A stretch of 5,765 nt of DNA, taken from the NCBI GenBank assembly GCA_030691925.1, contig JAUYDG010000055.1, positions 1 through 5,765 on the forward strand. Direction: 5' to 3'. The notes below the pieces were generated by a model, which saw only the letters and a program-made list of their open reading frames with translations, was not told where the DNA came from and did not search any database. The position numbers and the translations under genes were made by a program. This document shows, one piece after another, positions 1-4,932 of the stretch (the first letter of the stretch is position 1; every line of letters starts with the position of its first letter). This DNA comes from Nanobdellota archaeon. Its GTDB lineage: Archaea > Nanobdellota > Nanobdellia > SCGC-AAA011-G17 > VGLX01.

Positions 1-398
1 TCAGCGATGCTTTCGTAAAACTTGGCTAGCCTTTCTCTCATCTCGTAGAAAGTTTCCCCTGTTTCGAAATTACAAGTTTCAAAGCCTATTTTGTTTTCAG
101 CTAGGTATTTTCCTACTTGTTCTGTAGTTGACCCTTCAAGAACGCCTAATCTTCTTTCCCTTAATGCTTCAACGTATTTTATGGGCCGGTTATTCTTTTC
201 TAAAAATGGTTTGATGGTGTTTTTTGTTCTTTGCAGGTCTGAGCAGTATATCACATCTATTGATTCTTTTTCTAGCTTTTTTGCCAGCTTCCTCGCTTGC
301 TCTTCCCCTTCTTCGCTCAAAGTCCCTTCTGACTGGCCCTGCCATATCTTGTTCTTGTTTTCCTTTGTTTGCCCGTGCCTTACTAGAATAAGTTTCAT
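1..398 (-). CDS. Histidine phosphatase (phosphoglycerate mutase-like) family protein, partial at left edge
   Basis: The minus strand is open from an ATG at 398 to the window edge, giving 132 residues with the C-terminus missing. The start reads MKLILVRHGQT, the RHG signature of the histidine phosphatase superfamily, with His8 as the expected phospho-accepting nucleophile. Arg57 in SDLQRTKNT and Glu81 in LRERRLGVLEG match the family's phosphate-binding Arg and acid residue, and TGETFYEMRERL (113-124) matches the usual GES/GET block. The second catalytic His lies beyond the window. Such proteins are cytosolic and either dephosphorylate sugar phosphates, nucleotides or cofactor precursors, or interconvert phosphoglycerates. 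The sequence does not settle which; the motif set favours a phosphatase of the alpha-ribazole phosphatase/PhoE type over a true mutase, but only weakly. The gene follows the regulator gene by 35 bases on the same strand and has its own TATA box, so it is probably transcribed separately. Confidence 0.93.
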   Translation of the reverse strand, partial: MKLILVRHGQTKENKNKIWQGQSEGTLSEEGEEQARKLAKKLEKESIDVIYCSDLQRTKNTIKPFLEKNNRPIKYVEALRERRLGVLEGSTTEQVGKYLAENKIGFETCNFETGETFYEMRERLAKFYESIA

Positions 399-421
399 AA
401 GTAAAAGTGCGGTTTTTCTGT

Positions 422-430
422 GTTTATAAG
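422..430 (-). promoter_or_regulatory. Archaeal TATA box for the histidine phosphatase gene
   Basis: The minus strand reads CTTATAAAC here, preceded by an A-rich stretch that could serve as BRE. The box centre is about 27-28 bases before the ATG at 398. In archaea the TATA box is centred about 26-28 bases before the transcription start, so transcription would begin at or just before the start codon. No Shine-Dalgarno sequence is visible in the 20 bases before the ATG, which fits a leaderless mRNA. The box begins 4 bases after the stop codon of the upstream regulator gene. Confidence 0.6.
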
Positions 431-433
431 TTT

Positions 434-1297
434 TTAGAATTCTTTTATTACCCTTATCAGCTCTTTCTCGTTCTCTAACTCTAAGAATTCTTCCTTTTTT
501 ATTCTTGGTATCTCTGCTTTTGGTTTTTTTCTTTCGAAGACTATCAGGCTTTCCGCATCTAAAAGTTTTGATAACAGGCTTATTTCTTTGTTGAAATTAT
601 CACCGACCGTGGTTAGTATAAGGTCTTTTTCTTTTTTTGCTATGATATCGAAAGCGCTTCTCTTTGTTTCTACCGCTTTAAATCCTAGTTGCTGGTATTT
701 TTTCCCTACGTCTGATGTGCACAGGTATAATATTTTTTCTATCTCGGAGAATATGTCTACCGGAGTAAATACCTCTGCCCCGAATATATCATAAAGTTTT
801 AATGCCTTTTGCAGCGATATGTCTGAGCTGTAGTTTTCGTAGTTGATTATCATTTTTTTGCTTACGCCTATTTTTCTTGAGAGGTCTTTTAGTGACATGC
901 CTTCTTCTTCTCTTTCTATTCTTAGTTTTCTTCCGTTCAGGCTTGTTGTTAATCCTGCTTTTCCTGATTTTATGAAAGGAAGTTTTTGCTTCAGGGAGTT
1001 CTGTAAGGTGTTTTTGTTGATTGTGAATATCCCGAATCTTGAGTATACTATGTTGTCCTCTAGCTTGCTGCCTGATTTTTCTGTTATTACCAGGGGTGTT
1101 GCGCTTACGCAGCTTGCTATCCTCTTCATCTCCTCTATTGATTCGCTGTTTAACGAGTTCGCGTCAGCGATTATTTTAAGGAGAAGTATTTTTTCTTCTT
1201 TTCTTGCTAAAAGATCAAAGCAGCCTTTTACGTTTTTTATCATGAATCCTTCTTTCAAAAGTGCAAGGCTTGTTTCTTCCAGCAGGTTTTTTTTCAT
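434..1297 (-). CDS. COG1395-type archaeal HTH transcriptional regulator with duplicated flanking domains
   Basis: This is a 287-residue protein whose overall plan matches the archaeal putative HTH-type regulators of COG1395/PRK04140, usually a little over 300 residues. An XRE-like helix-turn-helix lies at about residues 125-173, including MSLKDLSRKIGVSKKMIINYE and a following helix LQKALKLYDIFG. It is flanked by two similar alpha/beta units. The first, about 11-75, contains EGFMIKN..FDLLARKEEKILLLK. The second, about 195-257, contains LGFKAVE..FDIIAKKEKDLILTT. The DNA target and signal are unknown. I chose the ATG at 1297: it lies 7 bases after the stop of the preceding gene, while an in-frame TTG at 1318 would overlap that gene and add 7 Lys-rich residues. 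It is the last gene of the fibrillarin operon and may regulate it, but that is only inference from position. Confidence 0.88.
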   Translation of the reverse strand: MKKNLLEETSLALLKEGFMIKNVKGCFDLLARKEEKILLLKIIADANSLNSESIEEMKRIASCVSATPLVITEKSGSKLEDNIVYSRFGIFTINKNTLQNSLKQKLPFIKSGKAGLTTSLNGRKLRIEREEEGMSLKDLSRKIGVSKKMIINYENYSSDISLQKALKLYDIFGAEVFTPVDIFSEIEKILYLCTSDVGKKYQQLGFKAVETKRSAFDIIAKKEKDLILTTVGDNFNKEISLLSKLLDAESLIVFERKKPKAEIPRIKKEEFLELENEKELIRVIKEF

Positions 1298-1304
1298 TTT
1301 CTTC

Positions 1305-2015
1305 TTAGTAAATTGCAAATCTTACCGCTTCTTTTTCATCATAAGCTAGTATGTAGCACAGGTCTCGCATCCTTGTTTCATTGATTTTATGGGCTGACAC
1401 GTCGAAAAACAGGGAGCATGCGCCTCCTACTGCTAAGGCCAGCAATGGTGCTGCAATCGCTACGAGCGTGGGGGACACGGTGGTTGTGGATGGGCTGTAC
1501 AGTTCAAGGATTGTTAGTGCTCCGGATACCAGTCCGCCTGCTATGAATCCTTTTATGCAGTTTGAGCGATGGTGGTATCTGCCAGCGGATTTGTTAAGCT
1601 CGCCTTCCTCATGTTTTGCGAATCTTAGACAGAATTCTTCTAGGCTTTCTGGCTTGACTTTTGCGAATACGTATTCTCCATCTTTTATTGTTGCTTTTCT
1701 TAAAAACACATCAGTGGAAGTGCCCTCTTTCCTTACCCAATGGTCGTATAGAGTCATGTAGGGCCATAGTTTGTTGCTTACATCTTTTTGTGAGAGCTTA
1801 GAGTAGCCTTCTTGTGACAGGGCTGATTTTATTTTATCATATAAGTCATGGGGTCTTTTGTTTGGTTCGTTGTTTAAACCCTGAAGGATATCCTCTACCA
1901 TCTTTTCTTTTTCTATGGCTTCAAGGCTTTCTGCTCCCTGTTTAGGCCCTGCTAGTAGCTGTTCCATTTTTTCTTCCGGGTTTTTGCATGGCACGAATAT
2001 GTTTGGGATTTTCAT
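1305..2015 (-). CDS. Uncharacterised protein with soluble N-terminal region and two membrane segments
   Basis: I do not recognise this 236-residue family. The N-terminus (MKIPNIFVPCKNPEEKMEQLL) has a short hydrophobic stretch followed by a charged helical region to about residue 50. Residues about 56-120 (DLYDKIKSALSQEGYSKLSQKDVSNKLW, then a basic, strand-rich part ending DGEYVFAKVK) look like a small helical plus beta-wing fold, possibly a winged helix. That reading is by eye and weak. A basic, His-rich segment (RYHHR, 146-150) precedes two hydrophobic segments at about 153-172 and 183-204, joined by a short Ser/Thr/Pro loop. This suggests a helical hairpin with both termini in the cytoplasm. 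The C-terminal about 30 residues are soluble. The ATG at 2015 lies 3 bases after the preceding stop, with AGGA about 7 bases upstream as a plausible ribosome-binding site. Tight packing with fibrillarin and the repeat protein indicates co-transcription. Confidence 0.8.
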   Translation of the reverse strand: MKIPNIFVPCKNPEEKMEQLLAGPKQGAESLEAIEKEKMVEDILQGLNNEPNKRPHDLYDKIKSALSQEGYSKLSQKDVSNKLWPYMTLYDHWVRKEGTSTDVFLRKATIKDGEYVFAKVKPESLEEFCLRFAKHEEGELNKSAGRYHHRSNCIKGFIAGGLVSGALTILELYSPSTTTVSPTLVAIAAPLLALAVGGACSLFFDVSAHKINETRMRDLCYILAYDEKEAVRFAIY

Positions 2016-2018
2016 TTT

Positions 2019-3053
2019 TTATCCTGAAAATGCGGCTTTCCTCATCGTGTCTTCCTCATGCTCGTTCAGCCATTTGAGGACTTCTTTGTTTATGTTTTCG
2101 CAATTGAAGAGCTGGCTTATGATTTTTTCTCTTTCTTCTTTCGTGTTTATGTTCAAGTATTCTATGAATCCTCTGGGATTTATGTGCTGAACATCTCCAA
2201 AGTTAAAACCGTGATTATACGAATGTTTTATCTGTTCTGCAAGCTCTGCAGGTATGCTGCACATCGCTGTGATATGGCCTTTGCTTATTACAATACGCCC
2301 GGAGGTGTTGTATACGCCGTCATATCCTCCTTTGTACAGCTCCTCCTTGTAAGAGCACATAGTTGTTACGTGGCGCTTTTCTGATATTCCTGATATTTTT
2401 TTGTTTTTCAATATGTCAAACAAGAACCACCTGCCAAAAGGTTTAGCATACTGGTCCCAGCCTAGACCGTACAAGGTTCCTTTATGTGAGCATAACGTTT
2501 TAGTCTGATATTTTTTATGTACAATCTTTGGTTTAAATGTGTCATATACTCCTTCTCTGTGAATCATGTTATCGTAGTACAAATCTGTTCCGCAGTCGTA
2601 TAAGACTCCTTCGTGAGAGCACATGGCTGTGACCTGTCCAAGCCTGTCCGCTATTTTCCTGCCGGTTGAGACTTCGAAAATACTGTCGTAGCTCCCTCTG
2701 TACAGGACTCCGTTATGGGAGCATAAAGAATAGACCGTGTTATTCTCTCTTTCCATGACATCTTTACCGGTTATCGTATCCATAACAAATCCTAAGATTA
2801 GATTTAGTTCGCTTAAAAATCCGTGATTTTCGATCTTATAACCCCCATCATAAAGCCAGTTGTTATGGACACATAAAGAAGATACTGTGTGCCACCTTTC
2901 ACTTAATAGTATGTCATTCTGTCCGTCTACGTACAAGAATATGCTTGAGCCTTTATCATGGCGAATAGCGTATACCAAGCCCTCTTTTAGCTTATCAGGT
3001 TCTGTTAGTCTCGCTTCCAATAATTTGGGTTTGAACAGGTTTCTGAGTCTCAT
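2019..3053 (-). CDS. Cys-His repeat protein, probable beta-propeller, unknown function
   Basis: This 344-residue protein is built around a recurring unit whose best copies read as hTxhCSHxGxLYxGGYD. Copies start near Cys61 (CVHNNWLYDGGY), Cys111 (CSHNGVLYRGSYD), Cys145 (CSHEGVLYDCG), Cys188 (CSHKGTLYGLGWD) and Cys233 (CSYKEELYKGGYD), with a degenerate sixth at Cys265 (MCSIPAEL). Spacing is 32-50 residues, in the range of propeller blades, and strand-like segments such as GRKIADRL or GRIVISKG lie between. There is no signal peptide or membrane segment, so it is probably cytosolic. Residues 1-30 are basic and the last about 55 are helical and charged, outside the repeats. The start codon overlaps the fibrillarin stop as ATGA, with AGGA 5 bases upstream, so translation is probably coupled. 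I cannot name the family; a scaffold or binding role is a guess from the repeat architecture. Confidence 0.87.
   Translation of the reverse strand: MRLRNLFKPKLLEARLTEPDKLKEGLVYAIRHDKGSSIFLYVDGQNDILLSERWHTVSSLCVHNNWLYDGGYKIENHGFLSELNLILGFVMDTITGKDVMERENNTVYSLCSHNGVLYRGSYDSIFEVSTGRKIADRLGQVTAMCSHEGVLYDCGTDLYYDNMIHREGVYDTFKPKIVHKKYQTKTLCSHKGTLYGLGWDQYAKPFGRWFLFDILKNKKISGISEKRHVTTMCSYKEELYKGGYDGVYNTSGRIVISKGHITAMCSIPAELAEQIKHSYNHGFNFGDVQHINPRGFIEYLNINTKEEREKIISQLFNCENINKEVLKWLNEHEEDTMRKAAFSG
2253..2885 (-). repeat. Region of five to six internal Cys-Ser-His / Leu-Tyr-x-Gly-Gly protein repeats
   Basis: Within the repeat protein, residues about 57-267 hold the recurring CSHxGxLYxGG core. It is visible in DNA on the plus strand as recurring gagcaca/gagcata words (the reverse complement of tgc-tc-cay/tay codons) near 2340-2360, 2485-2495, 2615-2625 and 2715-2725. 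The copies differ at the DNA level, so this is an old protein repeat and not a recent tandem duplication. Confidence 0.8.
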
Positions 3054-3571
3054 TTTTTCCTGCAGATTATGAAGTAATGGTCCTTGTGGTATGGCTCAAG
3101 GTCTGTTATGCTTATAACTTCCAGCTTTTCTTCTAATTGTTTTTTTACTTGTCGTAGAACCTCTTCTTTGCCCTTTACTGAGTCTATGCTTTTCGTTTTT
3201 AGGGCTATTATCGCGAATCCTTGTTCTTTTAAAAAGGTTGCTATGTTTTTCAGGAAGATTTCCACCTGGTTCTTCTGGGTTATGTCCTGGTATATCACGT
3301 CTATTTTTGTGACCTTGTCCTTGTATTCTTCTGGCTTGTTGGCATCGAATAATAAAGCGGTCATATTTTCGTGCTTCTCGCATACTTCTACCAGTTTTTT
3401 CACGACATCAGGCGCTATGTCCAGGCAGAACACGAATCCTTCATCGCCAACGATTGTTGCCACTATCTCTGGCGTTGTCCCATGAGAGGCTCCTAAGTAC
3501 AGCACTGTGTCTCCTTTCTTTATTGGGATTTTTACTTTCTTTTTTATCGATGCTGTCAGTTTGGATATCAT
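3050..3571 (-). CDS. flpA: Fibrillarin-like rRNA/tRNA 2'-O-methyltransferase, lacking the N-terminal domain
   Basis: In archaea fibrillarin is the SAM-dependent catalytic subunit of the C/D-box sRNP, which methylates ribose 2'-OH groups of rRNA and tRNA at guide-specified sites. This 173-residue protein keeps the Rossmann methyltransferase fold: VLYLGASHGTTP (23-34) for SAM binding, FCLDIAP (48-54), LFDANKPEEY (74-83), DVIYQDITQKNQ (91-102), ALKTKSID (123-130) and DLEPYHKDHYFI (157-168). The expected K-D-K-H catalytic set can be assigned to Lys4, Asp96, Lys125 and His165. Archaeal homologues are usually about 220-230 residues, with a small N-terminal beta domain that is absent here. The frame stays open upstream to a stop at 3674-3676 but has no ATG, GTG or TTG in that stretch. 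The promoter and a GAGGT sequence 8 bases before the ATG both support this short start. It heads a four-gene operon. Confidence 0.95.
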   Translation of the reverse strand: MISKLTASIKKKVKIPIKKGDTVLYLGASHGTTPEIVATIVGDEGFVFCLDIAPDVVKKLVEVCEKHENMTALLFDANKPEEYKDKVTKIDVIYQDITQKNQVEIFLKNIATFLKEQGFAIIALKTKSIDSVKGKEEVLRQVKKQLEEKLEVISITDLEPYHKDHYFIICRKK

Positions 3572-3579
3572 TGAGGAAT

Positions 3580-3584
3580 ACCTC
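3580..3584 (-). promoter_or_regulatory. Possible Shine-Dalgarno sequence before fibrillarin, inside a small inverted repeat
   Basis: The minus strand reads GAGGTATTCCTCAATG, so GAGGT stands 8 bases before the fibrillarin ATG at 3571 and could pair with the 16S rRNA tail. The same bases form a 4-base inverted repeat (GAGG, TATT loop, CCTC; 3573-3584) that would hide the site in RNA. If transcription starts where the nearest TATA box predicts (about 3572-3575), this sequence is not in the mRNA. It would be used only by a longer transcript from an upstream box. Confidence 0.35.
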
Positions 3585-3595
3585 TTTAGGCCCAG

Positions 3596-3603
3596 TATAA
3601 AAA
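3596..3603 (-). promoter_or_regulatory. TATA box for the fibrillarin operon
   Basis: The minus strand reads TTTTTATA, centred about 28 bases before the fibrillarin ATG at 3571. This spacing predicts a transcript beginning at or within a few bases of the start codon. It is the same geometry as at the other operon heads in the window. Confidence 0.55.
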
Positions 3604-3650
3604 CCTGCTGGTAAGAGCTGATAAGCCCTGAATCCGTTTTTTCCCGAAAG

Positions 3651-3660
3651 GTATTTAAAT
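3651..3660 (+). promoter_or_regulatory. TATA box for the isochorismatase-family gene, near-palindromic
   Basis: The plus strand reads CGAAAGGTATTTAAATCTG around these positions: a near-consensus archaeal TATA box with a purine-rich BRE-like stretch before it. Its centre is about 28 bases before the ATG at 3684, predicting a leaderless mRNA. The TTTAAA core is palindromic, so it reads as TTTAAATA on the minus strand too. There it could give a fibrillarin transcript with a leader of about 55-60 bases that includes the GAGGT sequence. Confidence 0.65.
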
Positions 3661-3683
3661 CTGCAAGGAAAAGCTAAAGTCTT

Positions 3684-4523
3684 ATGAAAAGAGGCAGGCT
3701 ATTGAGTTACGTTAGTGAAGGGCTGGCAGCGTTAGCCTTGGCTGGGACTATTTTCGCGAGCACAGGTTGCACGACGCTTCACAGTTACACGCCTCAGCAG
3801 ACGTTAGAGCAGAAAGTTACCAAAAAGCATAAGATAGGTAATTTAGCAGTTCTGCTGATAGACATGCAGGCTCCTTTCCTAAAAAGTATACTCACTGAGG
3901 AGCAGACGAAGGAGATTCCTTACCAAATAGGCGTGTTAGACTATTGCAAACAGAAGAACATACCTGTTTTTGTTCTTGAGTATGAAGGTTATGGGCCAAC
4001 TATTGAGGTGTTGAAAGAAAAGGTTGACAGCCTGGAGAAAAAAGTTTACGTTACAAAATCTTGTGATGATGGTTTTACAGGTACTGACCTGGCAGAACAA
4101 TTAAGGAAACATAACATAGACACCCTGCTTTTGATGGGCATCAACGCTACGGCGTGCGTGATAAGCACGGCAGAAGGCGCGTTGGACGCTGGCTTTAAGA
4201 TAATGACCTCAAAGGATCTTATTGCTGACCCGTCATACTTTCACTCAGATGAAGGTGTAAGGTGGTACAGCACTTACGGAGTCTATAGTAACAGTTACAA
4301 GGATGTTCTTGATATGATCTCCAAAGGAGAGGTAGAATATCAGCCTCTTCCAGAAAATAACCAGTCACGTCTTCCAAGTTTTGTTTTTCCTGAAGAGCTG
4401 AAAAAGAGGGATTGGAAAAACCCGGATAACCACCAGTTATATCTCCAAGGCGCCCAAAGGGATCAGATAGAAGATTTACTCAATTACCTGACTGGGAATG
4501 ATTATCAACCTGTCTTGAAGTAG
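3684..4523 (+). CDS. Isochorismatase-family cysteine hydrolase with predicted lipoprotein signal peptide
   Basis: This 279-residue protein begins with a signal peptide: basic MKRGR, a hydrophobic stretch (residues about 13-25, GLAALALAGTIFA), then STGC, a lipobox-like site with Cys29 as the likely lipidated residue. It is therefore predicted to be anchored on the outer face of the cell membrane. The mature part is an isochorismatase-like hydrolase. The family's Asp-Lys-Cys triad is seen as Asp60 in LLIDMQ, Lys125 in VTKSCDDGFTGTDL and Cys158 in GINATACV. Family members hydrolyse amides such as nicotinamide or N-carbamoyl compounds, or isochorismate; the substrate here is not evident. About 70 residues after the core domain (from about 215) are extra and Pro/Asp-rich. 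The gene is transcribed opposite to all its neighbours, between fibrillarin and nop5. Its last 19 bases overlap the 3' end of nop5. A TATA box 28 bases upstream and no clear ribosome-binding site suggest a leaderless mRNA. Confidence 0.92.
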   Translation: MKRGRLLSYVSEGLAALALAGTIFASTGCTTLHSYTPQQTLEQKVTKKHKIGNLAVLLIDMQAPFLKSILTEEQTKEIPYQIGVLDYCKQKNIPVFVLEYEGYGPTIEVLKEKVDSLEKKVYVTKSCDDGFTGTDLAEQLRKHNIDTLLLMGINATACVISTAEGALDAGFKIMTSKDLIADPSYFHSDEGVRWYSTYGVYSNSYKDVLDMISKGEVEYQPLPENNQSRLPSFVFPEELKKRDWKNPDNHQLYLQGAQRDQIEDLLNYLTGNDYQPVLK

Positions 4524-4930
4524 TCTTTCTTCGCTGCTAATGATATCTTCGCTGCTAGCTGTCTTGCTGCTTTTCCCTTGTTTTCCGCTTCTTTTACTGA
4601 ATTGTGTTTGTAGATTATCCCGTGCTTCGGCGGGTTAGAATGTTCTTTCAGGTGCCTGAACAATGCTGCTTCTGCTCCCAGGATTTGTATTTTTGATGAT
4701 GCCATGAATGCTAGCTTCTTCAGGCTTTTTGCTGCTGTTATGAACCCTGCTGTAAGCTCTTCCCCCAGTAAGCTTGTTAAGTTTGGCGCTGTTTTTCGGG
4801 CTAGCCATTTGTATGTGTCGTCTTTTTCTCGGTATTTTTTTATCAAGATTTTATCTTCTGGTATTTGCCTTAGTTTCTCCTTTGTTTCTTTAAGGTTAAG
4901 CTCCCTTAGCTTTTTTAGTTCATCGTCCAT
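4505..4930 (-). CDS. nop5: Nop5/Nop56-family protein reduced to the C-terminal Nop domain
   Basis: In the C/D-box sRNP, Nop5 bridges L7Ae-bound guide RNA and fibrillarin: its N-terminal domain holds fibrillarin, its coiled coil dimerises, and its C-terminal Nop domain binds L7Ae and RNA. This 141-residue protein has only the last part. APNLTSLLGEELTAGFI (48-64), SSKIQILGAEAALFRHL (78-94), PPKHGIIYKH (100-109) and KAARQLAAKISLAAKKDYF (120-138) match the Nop domain, including the GAExALFxHL and KHG signatures. Residues 1-47 are charged and probably helical, perhaps a remnant of the coiled coil. Archaeal Nop5 is usually about 350-420 residues. The ATG at 4930 is 2 bases after the stop of the carboxypeptidase gene, and the frame upstream belongs to no Nop5 sequence, so this is not a frameshifted longer gene. 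Co-transcription with the carboxypeptidase is likely. Its 3' end overlaps the isochorismatase-family gene. Confidence 0.92.
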   Translation of the reverse strand: MDDELKKLRELNLKETKEKLRQIPEDKILIKKYREKDDTYKWLARKTAPNLTSLLGEELTAGFITAAKSLKKLAFMASSKIQILGAEAALFRHLKEHSNPPKHGIIYKHNSVKEAENKGKAARQLAAKISLAAKKDYFKTG

Positions 4931-4932
4931 TT

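Noticed and set aside
91..429. Plus-strand open frame of 112 codons opposite the histidine phosphatase
   Set aside because: The minus strand encodes the RHG phosphatase with all expected motifs; the plus frame is a low-complexity antisense shadow.
1298..1318. Longer start (TTG at 1318) for the COG1395-type regulator
   Set aside because: It would overlap the preceding gene and add a Lys-rich stretch not needed by the domain, while an ATG at 1297 stands 7 bases after the preceding stop.
843..1349. Plus-strand open frame of 168 codons opposite the COG1395-type regulator gene
   Set aside because: Its product is rich in Phe, Ser and Leu, typical of the complement of a Lys/Glu-rich gene, and it shows no motif. 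The minus-strand protein has clear domain signatures.
3096..3383. Minus-strand open frame of 95 codons inside fibrillarin in another frame
   Set aside because: It is Arg/Lys-rich without structure-like pattern and lies entirely within the well-supported fibrillarin frame.
3084..3485. Plus-strand open frame of 133 codons opposite fibrillarin
   Set aside because: Fibrillarin motifs cover the whole minus strand here; the plus product has no recognisable feature.
3572..3683. Possible C/D-box guide RNA in the divergent intergenic region, near CTGATAAGCCCTGA
   Set aside because: There is no proper RUGAUGA C box paired with a terminal CUGA D box and flanking stem; the region is explained by the two promoters.
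4690..4720. TGATGATG word on the plus strand, resembling a C box
   Set aside because: It lies antisense within the Nop domain coding region, the base before TGATGA is T where a purine is expected, and no matching D box with a closing stem is seen.
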